Origin: an uncultured Brevibacillus sp.
GTDB lineage: Bacteria; Bacillota; Bacilli; Brevibacillales; Brevibacillaceae
Reading direction: 5' to 3'
DNA: 64,000 nt
NCBI GenBank assembly: GCA_946402065.1
Contig: CAMIVR010000002.1
Span: forward strand, 1 to 64,000
A program made the translations under genes and the position numbers. Below the pieces are notes generated by a model. The model worked only from the letters and a program-made list of their open reading frames with translations. It had not been told where the DNA came from and searched no databases. Positions 1 to 9,697 of the stretch are shown here, piece by piece (positions within the stretch are counted from its first letter, which is position 1; each line of letters opens with the position of its first letter).

Positions 1-584
1 AGCACGACAAACGCGAGAATGAAGTTCGCGGCAGGACCCGCGAATATTGCCCAGAAGCGTTGCGACACCGTCTTGCCTTTAAATTGGCGATTGAGCGGTG
101 CGATCTGGACTTCTTGCCCATCGCTTGCAATCATCGCCTGCGGATGAACGGAGAACGAGCGCACCTCACCGTCAATATCCAGGGTAGCCGTCAGCTTGTT
201 TTCCAGATCGAAGTCCTGAATCGTTCCATACAGCAGATTGGACCATTTGCCCAGATCGGCAGGGTTGACCAGAAAGCGTTTGATCTTGCCCAATGGGTCA
301 AGCTCGATCCCAACCTCCATATGCGGCTTCAGAACCTCCAGCTCCGGATCTTCTCCCGCCATCCGAACAAGCCCGCCGATGGGCAGCAGCCGAATGGTAT
401 ATTCCGTCTCGCCGTGCTTGAAGCGAAAAATTTTCGGGCCCATTCCGAGGGCGAATTCGCGGCAGAGAATACCTGCCCGCTTCGCAAGCAGAAAATGGCC
501 GAATTCATGCACGAACACAAGCAGACCGAAGACGACGACAATCGCTAGGATCGATTCAAATGAATCAAGATTTGGCAGAGGCAA
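1..584 (-). CDS. rseP: RseP/RasP site-2 zinc metalloprotease, N-terminal part
   Basis: This is the N-terminal ~194 residues of an M50-family intramembrane protease that cleaves anti-sigma factors and leftover signal peptides inside the membrane. The zinc-binding HEFGH motif sits at residues 26-30 in the first membrane segment, followed by the family-typical AKRAGILCREFALGMGPKIF stretch; the partial PDZ region follows. The start is a TTG at 584 with AAGGTGG 9 nt upstream; no ATG lies in frame nearer the motif. The C-terminus runs off the window at base 1. It follows dxr by 36 nt, the order seen in Bacillus subtilis (dxr-rasP). Motif and context are seen; substrate is family knowledge. Confidence 0.95.
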   Translation of the reverse strand, partial: MPLPNLDSFESILAIVVVFGLLVFVHEFGHFLLAKRAGILCREFALGMGPKIFRFKHGETEYTIRLLPIGGLVRMAGEDPELEVLKPHMEVGIELDPLGKIKRFLVNPADLGKWSNLLYGTIQDFDLENKLTATLDIDGEVRSFSVHPQAMIASDGQEVQIAPLNRQFKGKTVSQRFWAIFAGPAANFILAFVV

Positions 585-620
585 GGGGGGTTACCACCTT
601 TCGTTGCGTAAGTCTTTTTT

Positions 621-1772
621 TCAAAGAAGAACCTTCATCGCCTGCTGTCGTGCCCATGCATCTGCTGCGAAGATATCTTCCAAGCGCGGATTTTCTACTG
701 GTATGTGAGCATCGCATACTTTCTCTACAATGTATTCAATCGCAAGAAATTTAATCTCACCCCGTAGGAACTGGGCAACGGCAATTTCGTTGGCAGCATT
801 CAGGACAGCAGGCAGTGTCCCTCCGACTCTACCGCAATCAAAAGCCAATTGCAACAAAGGGTACCGTTCATAGTCCATTTTGGCAAAATGGAGGCAGCCC
901 AGTTTGGTCAGATCCAGTGTTTCCGTACGCAGTGCGACTCGCTTCGGATAGCTCAGCGCGTACTGGATCGGCACCTTCATATCAGGGGTTCCCAGTTGGG
1001 CAATCACCGCTCTGTCCCTATATTCTACCATAGAATGAATAATACTTTCAGAATGCAGCACACATTCGATCTGCTCATACGGCAGGTCAAACAGCCAATG
1101 CGCTTCAATGACCTCAAAGCCTTTATTCATCATCGTCGCCGAATCGATGGTAATTTTTGCTCCCATGCTCCAATTGGGATGTTTGAGTGCATCCGCGACG
1201 GTTACCTCCTGCAATTCCGCGCGGGTTTTGTTGCGGAACGAACCACCTGAGGCCGTCAGAATGATTTTGGATACGTCTTCGTGACGCTCTCCATTCAAGG
1301 ATTGAAAAATAGCGGAGTGCTCGCTGTCCACCGGAATAATGGTAACGTTGTGCTCCCGCGCCGCCTTCATCACGATCTGCCCGGCGCTGACGAGCGTTTC
1401 TTTGTTGGCCAGGCCGATCGTCTTGCCCGCCTTGATGGCAGCAAGCGTCGGCGTAACGCCTATGCTGCCAACGATTGCCGTCATGACAAAATCGGCGCTG
1501 GAATGTGCAGCGACTTCCACCAAGCCCGCTTCGCCACATACGATATCCGGCCGAACGTCGCTGCCAAGCAGCGCTTTCAGCTCTTTGCCCAATTCCTCTG
1601 AGGAGACAGATACCAACTCCGGTCGAAAGCTTTTAACTTGTTCTGCCAACAGCTTCACGTTGGACCCTGCTGCCATCGCCACGACCTGAAACAGCTCCGG
1701 ATGCATGGCGACTACTTCTAGTGTACTCGTACCGACTGATCCTGTTGAACCGAGCAATGCAATCTTTTTCAA
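621..1772 (-). CDS. dxr: 1-deoxy-D-xylulose-5-phosphate reductoisomerase
   Basis: Dxr (IspC) converts DXP to 2-C-methyl-D-erythritol 4-phosphate with NADPH and a divalent metal, the committed step of the MEP isoprenoid pathway in the cytosol. The NADPH loop [13 protein letters not shown] is at the N-terminus, the metal/substrate motif [10 protein letters not shown] lies mid-protein and the [12 protein letters not shown] region follows. At 383 residues it has the usual family length. The chosen start is TTG at 1772, giving MKKIALLGS, with AGAGGTGG five bases upstream; a GTG nine bases earlier (1781) overlaps that ribosome site and is less likely. It lies between cdsA and rseP in the conserved Bacilli order. 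Confidence 0.96.
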   Translation of the reverse strand: MKKIALLGSTGSVGTSTLEVVAMHPELFQVVAMAAGSNVKLLAEQVKSFRPELVSVSSEELGKELKALLGSDVRPDIVCGEAGLVEVAAHSSADFVMTAIVGSIGVTPTLAAIKAGKTIGLANKETLVSAGQIVMKAAREHNVTIIPVDSEHSAIFQSLNGERHEDVSKIILTASGGSFRNKTRAELQEVTVADALKHPNWSMGAKITIDSATMMNKGFEVIEAHWLFDLPYEQIECVLHSESIIHSMVEYRDRAVIAQLGTPDMKVPIQYALSYPKRVALRTETLDLTKLGCLHFAKMDYERYPLLQLAFDCGRVGGTLPAVLNAANEIAVAQFLRGEIKFLAIEYIVEKVCDAHIPVENPRLEDIFAADAWARQQAMKVLL

Positions 1773-1804
1773 TTGATCCACCTCTACCCAGATAGTTATA
1801 TCTC

Positions 1805-2593
1805 TTACAGCAAATGAAGCACATGCAAAAGAGGGAAAACAACCAACCAGCTGTCCACCCGATCCAGCACGCCACCATGCCCCGGCAGAATATGGCCGGA
1901 ATCCTTCACATCAAAGTGCCGTTTGATCGCCGATTCCACCAAATCCCCGACCTGTGCCGTAATACCGATAACTATCCCGACTGCCGCCGCTTGCATCAGG
2001 GGCAGCACTCCAACGATTGAGTCGATCGCGACGACCACAATAAGCGAGGCGAGCAATCCTCCCAAAGACCCCTCGATCGTTTTATTCGGGCTGATTGCCG
2101 GCCACAGCTTCCTTTTCCCCATGAATTTACCGGTGAAGTACGCGCCCGAATCGGTGGACCAAATACCGAGCAGCACGAGGATCGTCAAGTAAAATCCATC
2201 TGCAGAAACGATTCTCGTTGCCGCCAAATAAGCAAAACCGAATCCTATGTATAACGCCCCGATAATCGTCAGGGCGACGTGTTCAATGTGAAACTGGTTT
2301 CTGCGCAATACGGTGTAGAAGAGCAAGACGAACAGCGCAGGAAGCAGCAAGCCGCTATCCATAGCGTGCAAGTAGTCAGAAAAGCTCAAGGACGACCATA
2401 AAATGCTAAGCATTGCCACATATCCGATCAAGCTGGCGAAGCCGATGGGATTGAGCCCGGCCATACGGAAAAACTCAAACAAACCAATCAATGCCAATAA
2501 TAAAATGAGCAAGGAGTACCAAATACCCCCCAAATAAACCATAAATAAAAAGAAAACTCCTCCGATAATTCCTGTGACGATCCGCTGCTTCAA
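1805..2593 (-). CDS. cdsA: Phosphatidate cytidylyltransferase
   Basis: CdsA makes CDP-diacylglycerol from CTP and phosphatidic acid, the precursor of all phospholipids, in the cytoplasmic membrane. The 262-residue protein is almost wholly hydrophobic with about seven or eight membrane segments. The family signature is clear near the C-terminus: [13 protein letters not shown] followed by [13 protein letters not shown], containing the catalytic Asp and His-Gly-Gly residues. The start is TTG at 2593 with AGAGGTGG six bases upstream. It sits 20 nt after uppS, pairing the lipid-carrier and phospholipid steps in one transcript as in other Bacilli. Confidence 0.96.
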   Translation of the reverse strand: MKQRIVTGIIGGVFFLFMVYLGGIWYSLLILLLALIGLFEFFRMAGLNPIGFASLIGYVAMLSILWSSLSFSDYLHAMDSGLLLPALFVLLFYTVLRRNQFHIEHVALTIIGALYIGFGFAYLAATRIVSADGFYLTILVLLGIWSTDSGAYFTGKFMGKRKLWPAISPNKTIEGSLGGLLASLIVVVAIDSIVGVLPLMQAAAVGIVIGITAQVGDLVESAIKRHFDVKDSGHILPGHGGVLDRVDSWLVVFPLLHVLHLL

Positions 2594-2613
2594 TGACTTC
2601 CACCTCTCCTGAG

Positions 2614-3420
2614 TTAAACCGCCCCGTAACGACGTGCCCGCCCCTGATAATCGGCGATAGCTTGGAAAAGATGCTCTTTGGTGAAGTCAGGCCAGAGGAT
2701 ATCCGTAAACCACATCTCGGTATAGGCCAACTGCCAAAGCATAAAATTGCTGATGCGAATTTCCCCACTCGTCCGTATAAGCAGGTCTGGGTCAGGAATT
2801 TCACCTGTGTACAAGTGCTGCGCAATCACGTTTTCGTCGATCGCATCCGGGCACAGGTCACCGTTCTGCACCAATCGGGCGATTTCGGTAAAGGCCTGGA
2901 TAATTTCTTTGCGCCCTCCGTAATTGAGCGCGAAGTTTAATTGCAGCCCTGTATTGCTACTCGTCCTCTCCTCAGCAGCTTCCAACGCTTCCAATGTGTG
3001 CCCAGGGAGTTCCTGCTTGCTGCCCACCATACGCAAGCGAACATTTCGTTCAACCAATTCTTCCAATTCTGTCGACAAATACTCTTGGGGCAGTCTCATG
3101 AGAAAGTCGACTTCATCTCTTGGCCGCTTCCAGTTCTCCGTCGAAAAAGCGTACAACGTCAAAATGTTTACGCCGATGCCATCTGCTGCGCGGACGATTT
3201 CCTTTACTCGATTCATGCCTGCACGATGTCCTGCGATGCGCGGCAAATTGCGGTTTTTGGCCCATCTGCCATTACCGTCCATAATCACCGCGATGTGTGC
3301 CGGGATGACGCCGCTCTCATCAAATTCTTCCTCATGTCCCGCCTGTTTATCCTTGCGTGCAAACATCTGAGAGATTCGATCTAACATTAAGTTTTCCCCC
3401 AAAAAGAGAGATATAGACAT
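2614..3420 (-). CDS. uppS: Isoprenyl (undecaprenyl diphosphate) synthase
   Basis: This cis-prenyltransferase condenses isopentenyl diphosphate units onto farnesyl diphosphate to make the C55 carrier for peptidoglycan and teichoic acid. The P-loop/catalytic motif IMDGNGRWAKNR is at residues 46-57 with Asp48 as the expected catalytic residue; TLYAFSTENW, FALNYGGR and LIRTSGEIRISNFMLWQ follow in family order. Two starts are plausible: ATG at 3420 (268 residues), whose Shine-Dalgarno sequence is the 3' arm of a GC-rich hairpin, and ATG at 3387 (257 residues, MLDRISQ) with GGGGG eight bases upstream. The shorter form matches Bacillus UppS length about as well. Confidence 0.95.
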   Translation of the reverse strand: MSISLFLGENLMLDRISQMFARKDKQAGHEEEFDESGVIPAHIAVIMDGNGRWAKNRNLPRIAGHRAGMNRVKEIVRAADGIGVNILTLYAFSTENWKRPRDEVDFLMRLPQEYLSTELEELVERNVRLRMVGSKQELPGHTLEALEAAEERTSSNTGLQLNFALNYGGRKEIIQAFTEIARLVQNGDLCPDAIDENVIAQHLYTGEIPDPDLLIRTSGEIRISNFMLWQLAYTEMWFTDILWPDFTKEHLFQAIADYQGRARRYGAV

Positions 3421-3424
3421 AATT

Positions 3425-3442
3425 CCCCCTCAGCCGAGGGGG
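3425..3442 (-). promoter_or_regulatory. Hairpin masking the uppS ribosome binding site
   Basis: A perfect seven-base-pair stem (CCCCCTC/GAGGGGG) with the tetraloop GGCT lies between frr and uppS. Its 3' arm is the Shine-Dalgarno sequence of the upstream uppS ATG at 3420. No T-run follows, so it is not an ordinary terminator. It may lower translation from the first ATG and favour the internal ATG at 3387, or it may mark an RNA processing point. The stem is seen; the function is inference. Confidence 0.5.
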
Positions 3443-3456
3443 AGAATACAGAGTGT

Positions 3457-4013
3457 CTACACTTCCATTATGTCTTTTTCCTTGTCCTTCACAATCTTGT
3501 CTGTTTCGGCGATGTATTTATCCGTTGTCTTTTGCACAGTTTCCTGGTGGCGACGAGACTCGTCCTCAGAAATCGTACCAGCTTTTTCAAGCTTTTTCAA
3601 TTCATCATTGGCATCGCGACGAATGTTGCGGATAGCCACTTTTGTTTCTTCTGCGCTTTTATGAGCCGTCTTCACCAGCTCTTTGCGCCGTTCTTCTGTA
3701 AGCGGAGGAACCGCAATGCGAATGATGACCCCGTCATTGGTCGGCGTCAAGCCCAGATCGGCTTGTTGAATCGCTTTGTCAATATCTTTCAGGGCTGATT
3801 TATCCCACGGCTGAATCTGGAGCATACGCGGTTCAGGCGCATTGATATTTGCGAGTTGATTAAGTGGCGTCGGTGTGCCGTAGTAATCGACGACGACACG
3901 ATCAAGCATCGCCGGATTGGCCCGCCCTGCCCGCAGAGTCGACAAATCCCTTTTCAAGGAAGCAATCGCTTTTGTCATCCGATCTTCCATCTCTTTTAAA
4001 ACTGATTGTGGCA

Positions 4014-4014
<1 letters not shown>
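3457..4014 (-). CDS. frr: Ribosome recycling factor
   Basis: RRF splits post-termination 70S ribosomes together with EF-G. The 185-residue protein has the family length and the three-helix-bundle sequence: [21 protein letters not shown] near the N-terminus, [12 protein letters not shown] and then [13 protein letters not shown]. The ATG overlaps the pyrH stop codon by one base (TAATG), so it is probably translated by coupling to pyrH. The order tsf-pyrH-frr-uppS is standard in Bacilli. Confidence 0.97.
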
Positions 4015-4778
<764 letters not shown>

Positions 4779-4808
4779 CTAATTTCCTTCCCGAAGCGGT
4801 AAGGTTTT

Positions 4809-4839
4809 AAAAATAGGGAACACGCAGGTGTTCCCTATT
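4809..4839 (-). terminator. Terminator after tsf
   Basis: A perfect twelve-base-pair inverted repeat (AATAGGGAACAC/GTGTTCCCTATT, arms 4812-4823 and 4828-4839) with the loop CTGC begins six bases after the tsf stop. It is followed in the minus direction by a short T-run and then A-rich sequence. The stem is strong and the U-tract short, so partial readthrough into pyrH is likely. Confidence 0.8.
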
Positions 4840-4844
4840 CTCCC

Positions 4845-5732
4845 TTATTGCTTATTAACTTGCGCCATAACTTCTGCCGCAAAATCCTCTTGCTTCTTCT
4901 CGATTCCTTCCCCTACCTGGAAGCGGGCAAACCCTTTCAGCGTAGCGTTTGCTTCTTTCAGCAATGTCGATACTTTTTTGTCAGGGTCTTTTACGAATGG
5001 CTGTTCAACCAGGCAATACTCCTCGAAGAACTTGGACAGGCGGCCTTCGACCATTTTTTCTACGATGTTCGCCGGCTTGCCTTCTTGCAGTGCCTGGTTT
5101 TTCAATACTTCGCGCTCACGCTCGATTTCTTCTGCAGATACTTCTTCGCGAACAGCAAAACGCGGGTTCGCTGCAGCAGCGTGCATGGCGATGTCTTTTG
5201 CCAGGGTTTCGTTCGACGTACCTTCGAGAGCGGTCAGAACACCAATCTTGCCGCCCATGTGCAGGTAGCCGCCGAATACGCCGTTATCCGATTTCTCAAG
5301 TACAGAGAAACGACGGAAGGAGATGTTTTCGCCGATCGTGGAGATTTTTTCATTGATTACGTGGCCAAGCGATTCGCCTTGACCTTTGAACGGTTGTTCC
5401 AAAGCGGCTTCCACAGAAGCCGGTTTCAGTGCGACAACGTGTTCTGCGATGTCCTTCACCAGTGTTTGGAATTCAGGGTTTTTCGCTACGAAGTCTGTTT
5501 CACAGTTCACTTCAACGATTGCCCCAACATTGCCGTTAATCGCAACAGCAGTCAAGCCTTCAGCCGCTACGCGACCTGCTTTTTTCGCAGCTTTGGCGAT
5601 GCCGCGTTCACGCAGCAAGTCGATTGCTTTTTCCATGTCACCGCCAGTTTCTTCCAAAGCCTTTTTGCAATCCATCATCCCTGCGCCTGTTCTTTCACGC
5701 AGCTCTTTTACAGTTTGTGCACTAATTGCCAT
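4845..5732 (-). CDS. tsf: Elongation factor Ts
   Basis: EF-Ts is the guanine nucleotide exchange factor that recycles EF-Tu. The N-terminal [23 protein letters not shown]-like module is diagnostic, followed by the EF-Tu contact motif [12 protein letters not shown] and the two dimerisation subdomains. At 295 residues it has normal length. The ATG at 5732 has AAGGAGG nearby. It is co-transcribed with rpsB, separated by 142 nt that contain a hairpin terminator. Confidence 0.98.
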   Translation of the reverse strand: MAISAQTVKELRERTGAGMMDCKKALEETGGDMEKAIDLLRERGIAKAAKKAGRVAAEGLTAVAINGNVGAIVEVNCETDFVAKNPEFQTLVKDIAEHVVALKPASVEAALEQPFKGQGESLGHVINEKISTIGENISFRRFSVLEKSDNGVFGGYLHMGGKIGVLTALEGTSNETLAKDIAMHAAAANPRFAVREEVSAEEIEREREVLKNQALQEGKPANIVEKMVEGRLSKFFEEYCLVEQPFVKDPDKKVSTLLKEANATLKGFARFQVGEGIEKKQEDFAAEVMAQVNKQ

Positions 5733-5830
5733 AGAATAGACCTCCTTGATCTTTCTTAATCAGCTTTCATTGATGAATAGCAGGAAAACGCAGTCCGTTT
5801 AAAACGGAACGAACGGAACCCTCACAGAAA

Positions 5831-5866
5831 AGGGCGGACTAGGATCTGAAACCCTCAGTCCACCCT
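5831..5866 (-). terminator. Attenuating terminator between rpsB and tsf
   Basis: A ten-base-pair stem (AGGGTGGACT/AGTCCGCCCT with one G-U pair; arms 5857-5866 and 5831-5840) has a 16-base loop and is followed by TTTCT. It begins nine bases after the rpsB stop. The U-tract is short, so it probably trims rather than abolishes transcription into tsf. Confidence 0.65.
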
Positions 5867-5874
5867 CGTTTAAC

Positions 5875-6576
5875 TTACGCTGTGGTTTGTTCTCCGCCTT
5901 GGCTTCCTTCTTGCAAGGCATCAGCCATTTTATTAGTCAAGAGCTTAACTGCACGAATCGCATCATCGTTACCTGGAATAACGTAATCGATCTCATCCGG
6001 GTCGCAGTTCGTGTCGACGATCGCAACGATCGGAATGCCGAGCTTGCGGGCTTCTGCTACCGCAATGCGCTCTTTTCTCGGATCGATAATGAACAGGGCA
6101 TCCGGCAATTCTTCCATGTGGGAAATACCGCCGAGGAATTTTTCCAGACGTTCCATCTCTTTGCGCAGAACGATAACTTCTTTTTTCGGCAGCACGTCGA
6201 ACGTACCGTCGTTTTCCATGCGTTTCAGTTCTGCCAAGCGGCCTGTGCGTTTTTTGATTGTAGCGAAGTTGGTCAGCGTACCACCCAACCAGCGTTGGTT
6301 GATGTAGTAGTGTCCTGTGCGTTCAGCTTCTTCTTTTACGGATTCTTGCGCTTGCTTTTTCGTACCGACAAACAGCATTTTACCGCCGTTTGCAGCTACT
6401 TCGCGAACAAAGTTGTACGCTTCTTCAACTTTCTTCACAGTTTTTTGCAAGTCAATAATGTAGATCCCGTTACGTTCGGTGAAAATATAGCGATCCATTT
6501 TCGGATTCCAGCGACGAGTTTGGTGACCGAAGTGAACACCAGCCTCAAGCAGCTGTTTCATAGAGATTACCGCCAT
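5875..6576 (-). CDS. rpsB: Ribosomal protein S2
   Basis: S2 is a late-assembling 30S subunit protein needed for S1 or mRNA docking. The start region [20 protein letters not shown] and the RRWNPKM motif are diagnostic; the 233-residue length is normal. The ATG at 6576 is preceded by AGGAGGT about eight bases upstream. An in-frame ATG at 6594 lies inside that ribosome binding site and is rejected. A promoter and a structured leader of about 140 nt precede it, which fits autoregulation by S2. Confidence 0.98.
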   Translation of the reverse strand: MAVISMKQLLEAGVHFGHQTRRWNPKMDRYIFTERNGIYIIDLQKTVKKVEEAYNFVREVAANGGKMLFVGTKKQAQESVKEEAERTGHYYINQRWLGGTLTNFATIKKRTGRLAELKRMENDGTFDVLPKKEVIVLRKEMERLEKFLGGISHMEELPDALFIIDPRKERIAVAEARKLGIPIVAIVDTNCDPDEIDYVIPGNDDAIRAVKLLTNKMADALQEGSQGGEQTTA

Positions 6577-6619
6577 ATCATCACACCTCCTCATTCAATG
6601 GTTTTTGTGTGTCACCCTC

Positions 6620-6698
6620 CGTCCGCCGCATCTTTTGAACAAAACTCCCAGTCGCTTTGCGAGCTGCAGCGGAGCACCCTTGTCAAAATTGGCAGACG
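6620..6698 (-). ncRNA. Structured rpsB mRNA leader (candidate S2 autoregulatory element)
   Basis: The leader folds into nested helices that I can pair by eye. An outer eight-pair helix joins 6691-6698 to 6620-6627 (one G-U). A nine- to ten-pair helix with a one-base bulge joins 6680-6688 to 6633-6642. A CTCC/GGAG helix joins 6671-6674 to 6645-6648, and a TCGC-AAA-GCGA hairpin lies at 6652-6662. The element starts about 15 bases after the predicted transcription start and ends about 30 bases before the S2 Shine-Dalgarno sequence. Ribosomal protein leaders of this kind are commonly bound by their own product; binding by S2 is inference. Confidence 0.55.
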
Positions 6699-6720
6699 TG
6701 CGTATTGAACACCGTTAAAA

Positions 6721-6749
6721 ACTATAACATATGGAAAAACCAAATGCAA
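6721..6749 (-). promoter_or_regulatory. Sigma-A promoter of rpsB-tsf
   Basis: TTGCAT (6744-6749) and TATAGT (6721-6726) are separated by exactly 17 bases on the minus strand. It lies just beyond the terminator of the flagellar operon and about 145 bases before rpsB, so it gives the translation genes a start independent of flagellar transcription. Confidence 0.8.
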
Positions 6750-6760
6750 TAACAGCCCCA

Positions 6761-6790
6761 AAAATATTCCCGCCTCATCGCTGGGGCGGG
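6761..6790 (-). terminator. Terminator ending the fla/che operon
   Basis: CCCGCC/GGCGGG arms (6785-6790 and 6769-6774) with a ten-base loop are followed by AATATTTTT on the minus strand. The hairpin overlaps the stop codon region of the last operon gene. It separates the flagellar transcript from the rpsB promoter immediately downstream. Confidence 0.75.
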
Positions 6791-7338
6791 CGCGTGATCA
6801 TGTCGATCAGGTCATCGATACTGGTTCCCTTTTGGGCCTGATACTTCCCTGTGCGAATTCTGGCAAGCTTTTTCTCCTTCCGCAGCGCCGCGACAAAATC
6901 GTCCTTATCCCCCACCAAGCCAACGTCGGCCAAGAGGCCGGCGACACGACCGCCGTCCATTCCTGGTGTAATGGTAAAGGAAACCGGTGGCGGCGGTGTA
7001 GGAGCCGGCTCTGCTGGAGGTGTGGCAGCAGGGGCAGCCGGTTGGTTGACAGTGGACGTTGCAGGTGCTTGAACGTCCGGTTTCACAGGAGGTTTAGGCG
7101 GATCCACGGATTTGATCCCGGCTGACACGGGCTTCTCATCATCTTGCTTCGCTGACTTTTTCAATTGCTCATACTCCGCTTTCGGGATCACAGCCATTTG
7201 CTGGGCGTCAGCAAGTGTTTTCAATTCATCCTTCGTCAACGCTTGCGACTGATTGCCTGCCGGGGGATACACCGAAAAAAAACCCGCCGCAAAAAAGAGC
7301 CCGACCCCTACTCCAAATAAAAAGTTTCGATAACTCAT
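6775..7338 (-). CDS. Membrane-anchored protein with MltG/YceG-like C-terminal module
   Basis: The 187-residue protein has one N-terminal membrane segment (about residues 5-25), a charged stretch, then a long Pro/Ala-rich linker (about 75-120). The C-terminal ~65 residues (FTITPGMDGGRVAGLL, then RTGKYQAQKG and SIDDLIDMI) resemble the LysM-like subdomain at the front of MltG/YceG lytic transglycosylases. The catalytic domain of MltG is absent. It is therefore probably a wall-facing, non-enzymatic protein rather than a transglycosylase. It is the last gene of the fla/che operon and its start overlaps the stop region of the SwrB-like gene by four bases. Role in motility is inferred from position only. 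Confidence 0.75.
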   Translation of the reverse strand: MSYRNFLFGVGVGLFFAAGFFSVYPPAGNQSQALTKDELKTLADAQQMAVIPKAEYEQLKKSAKQDDEKPVSAGIKSVDPPKPPVKPDVQAPATSTVNQPAAPAATPPAEPAPTPPPPVSFTITPGMDGGRVAGLLADVGLVGDKDDFVAALRKEKKLARIRTGKYQAQKGTSIDDLIDMITRPPQR

Positions 7339-7874
7339 GTGTCGAACCTCATCTCGCCCTGGGCTGACAGGGAGAAGATCAATTCGATTTCGCCGCGTCC
7401 CGCACCCAGGCGTTTTGCAATTTCATCAATGTGCAAGCCTTCCTGTCTCAGTTCGAAAGCACGGCGAAAGCGCTCACGCAACAGCAGAGAGTCTTCCGTC
7501 CGAGGATCGCCTCCCTGTGCATGCAATTCGTCCGCCAGCGTAGTTTGTTGCCGGGAGAGGCTGATTTGTTGCGACATTTCCTCCAGTTTTTCCTCCAGCG
7601 TGTACAGTCGCTCGCGCAGTACGTCTATGTCATCATGGAGAGCTGCCTTTGTGTTGCGAACGTTGGCAACTACCGCCTCATTTTCACTTTTTACTTGCTG
7701 CACGAACCGCTGCAGCGTCTTCTCCATTTCCGCTCGATCGAGCTGCTTTTGAACAAGCATCGTCTGCGCATCGAAGGCTTTGGACCCGGTTGGCTTTTTC
7801 AGAAATAGAGCGATGATCATGATAATGATTCCCGCTCCGGCGATCAGATAAACTGGCTGATCCATCCGTTTCAC
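7335..7874 (-). CDS. SwrB-like membrane coiled-coil protein
   Basis: The 179-residue protein starts with one membrane segment (residues ~7-25), continues as a long coiled coil (residues ~40-115) and ends in a short conserved helix-turn module, ELRQEGLHIDEIAKRLGAGR followed by GEIELIFSL. This layout and its place after sigD match SwrB (YlxL) of Bacillus subtilis, which promotes flagellar basal-body maturation and swarming. Sequence identity to SwrB looks low, so the match rests on architecture, the C-terminal GEIEL motif and position. It is followed with a four-base overlap by the MltG-like gene. Confidence 0.75.
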   Translation of the reverse strand: MKRMDQPVYLIAGAGIIIMIIALFLKKPTGSKAFDAQTMLVQKQLDRAEMEKTLQRFVQQVKSENEAVVANVRNTKAALHDDIDVLRERLYTLEEKLEEMSQQISLSRQQTTLADELHAQGGDPRTEDSLLLRERFRRAFELRQEGLHIDEIAKRLGAGRGEIELIFSLSAQGEMRFDT

Positions 7875-7886
7875 CTCTTTCGCTAG

Positions 7887-8219
7887 TTACAGAGAGATGT
7901 CCACATGGCGTCCGCGAATAGGGTCCCTCATCGGTATTTGGTTATGGGCGAAATCTTCATCTACTGTAGTTTCTATGCCGCTCAGTGAAAGAGTGTCCTG
8001 CTCTTTCTTGCGCTGACGCTCTTCTTTCTCTTTTATATAACCCTTTGACGATTCATCTACTTCATTGGCGCGATGACGCATTGCCTCATCCAGGTGATTT
8101 CGGTCGGCAATCATCGACTGCTGCTCATGAACGTTGCGTTGATGCAACTGGTCCTGCATCCGGCTGATTTCTTGGGTGCGAGGCAAGGCCACTTGTAATT
8201 CTGCGGCTTTCAAGCTCAT
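7887..8219 (-). CDS. Small charged flagellar-operon protein of unknown function
   Basis: This 110-residue soluble protein has no signal peptide or membrane segment. It is rich in Gln, Glu, Arg and Lys and predicted to be mostly helical from residues ~10 to 80, with a KEKEERQRKKEQ charged run near the middle. I recognise no domain. ATG at 8219 has AAGGAG-type sequence upstream. It sits 16 nt after the FapA-like gene and 12 nt before the SwrB-like gene, so it is surely part of the fla/che transcript. A structural or chaperone-like role in motility would fit but is a guess. Confidence 0.7.
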   Translation of the reverse strand: MSLKAAELQVALPRTQEISRMQDQLHQRNVHEQQSMIADRNHLDEAMRHRANEVDESSKGYIKEKEERQRKKEQDTLSLSGIETTVDEDFAHNQIPMRDPIRGRHVDISL

Positions 8220-8235
8220 AACCCTTCATCTCCTT

Positions 8236-9639
8236 TTAAATGAGCGTTGAAGTAGTGATTTCTCCGTCAAGTACAACAAAGCGTGTATGTGAGAATTCTT
8301 TTTTGATGAACCGGACTCGCCGTCCAAAGACGAGCTTGATTCCCGGATACATGATCGATTGGACTTCCACCGCGGCTGGAGACTCGCCTTCGATCAGCTC
8401 CTCTACTTCCTTTTTCCTTGCTTCCATCTTCTTGATTTCTTTTTCGAGAATAATCCGCGTATTTCTCAGCTTGATCTGCATCGCTTTTTTATCGGGGGGC
8501 AAGCTGCCGCTCACCGCCATTTGATCGAGTACATGCAAGCCTTGATCTGTCTTGCGCATGTTCTCGTACACATTTTGCAATTCGCGGATGAGCTGTGTCA
8601 ATTCGTTGCGCAGCTGTGGCTTGGCACCGACCTCCAATACCGTTGGCGTAGAGCTGGAGTTACCGATAACGCGTGCAGTAATTCGGTTGCCGGCTTGCAG
8701 AACTCCGCCGATAATAATTCCTTTTGGCCCATTACAGGTAATGTTTCTTCCGGCCCTGACATTGGAGAACATGATGCTTTGCGAGACGATTACATCGTTG
8801 CCAGCCGTAACCCGGCCATTCTGGATAAATGACGTGCGCACGTCATTGCCGGCTACGACAGACCCTTTGTCCTGTGCGACGATGCCGCTTCTGATCTCGA
8901 CAGAACCGCCTGCCTCCAACTCCGCACCTTCGACGCTGCCAAGGATACGAATGTCTCCCGAAGCTTTTATGCGAAAGCCGGTCGGTACGCTTCCGCGAAC
9001 GACCACGGTCCCGACGAAATCGATATTGCCGACGCCAAAGTCGACATCGCCAATGACTTCATATACGGGGAAAACGTTGATTTTATCGCTGTCAGAAAAG
9101 GACACCTGACCGTCAATGGCTGCATACACCAAGGTTTTCTCTTCGTTCATGACGACATTTTTGCCCAGCTTGATTACAGCTTCTTTGCCTTTTTGCGGAG
9201 CCACCTGTTCACCGGTTACTGTCATCCCTGCTTCCCCTGCGCCAGCCGGCACTTTTTTCGCCAACAATTGCCCGCGCGAAACGTTTGGAATCTGTACAAT
9301 CGAGTAAAAGTCGACTCGCCCGTCCTCCAGCTCTTTCGGCTTCTTCTCATCGCTCAGATTGGATTGGAACGTGTATTCAATTCTCCCGTTCGCTCCGGCA
9401 ACCGGCGGCAATCCGTATGCTACTGCCAAAGGGTTATCTCTATACTTTACCGGATTTTCACAGAAGTGCTGTATTGCCTGATCCATCAGGCCGTACACAA
9501 TATTATTCTTTTTCAGATATTCCCGCAATTCCTCTTCTGTTATGCGAACGTCATTTTCTTCAGTGTGCAGCATGAGATCTGCTTGCATTTTGTCTGTCGT
9601 AACGATGAGCTCAAATGAATAATTCTTCTCGTCTTGCAA
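8236..9639 (-). CDS. FapA-family (DUF342) polymer-like beta-helix protein
   Basis: A 467-residue protein of the FapA/DUF342 family. The middle holds repeating Gly-Asp-Val units (GDVDFGVGNIDF, GSVEGAELEAGGSVEIRSG, VVAGNDVRTSFI) expected to form a right-handed beta-helix, followed by a C-terminal coiled coil (about residues 345-415) and a small end domain. The start is TTG at 9639 with GGGGAG six bases upstream. FapA proteins in other bacteria bind signalling proteins at the pole or membrane; the role here is unknown. It lies between sigD and the last three flagellar-operon genes. Confidence 0.85.
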   Translation of the reverse strand: MQDEKNYSFELIVTTDKMQADLMLHTEENDVRITEEELREYLKKNNIVYGLMDQAIQHFCENPVKYRDNPLAVAYGLPPVAGANGRIEYTFQSNLSDEKKPKELEDGRVDFYSIVQIPNVSRGQLLAKKVPAGAGEAGMTVTGEQVAPQKGKEAVIKLGKNVVMNEEKTLVYAAIDGQVSFSDSDKINVFPVYEVIGDVDFGVGNIDFVGTVVVRGSVPTGFRIKASGDIRILGSVEGAELEAGGSVEIRSGIVAQDKGSVVAGNDVRTSFIQNGRVTAGNDVIVSQSIMFSNVRAGRNITCNGPKGIIIGGVLQAGNRITARVIGNSSSTPTVLEVGAKPQLRNELTQLIRELQNVYENMRKTDQGLHVLDQMAVSGSLPPDKKAMQIKLRNTRIILEKEIKKMEARKKEVEELIEGESPAAVEVQSIMYPGIKLVFGRRVRFIKKEFSHTRFVVLDGEITTSTLI

Positions 9640-9697
9640 CGGTAACTCCCCCCTTTGGCGATTTTCACACTCTCGTGCTTGGTTATACGAGTCAGGC

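Noticed and set aside
4848-5759. 303-codon plus-strand open frame
   Set aside because: It is the mirror of tsf, with Phe- and Cys-rich shadow composition and no domain.
6589-6594. Longer rpsB start giving MRRCDD before MAVIS
   Set aside because: That ATG begins inside the AGGAGGT ribosome binding site; the ATG at 6576 gives the normal S2 N-terminus.
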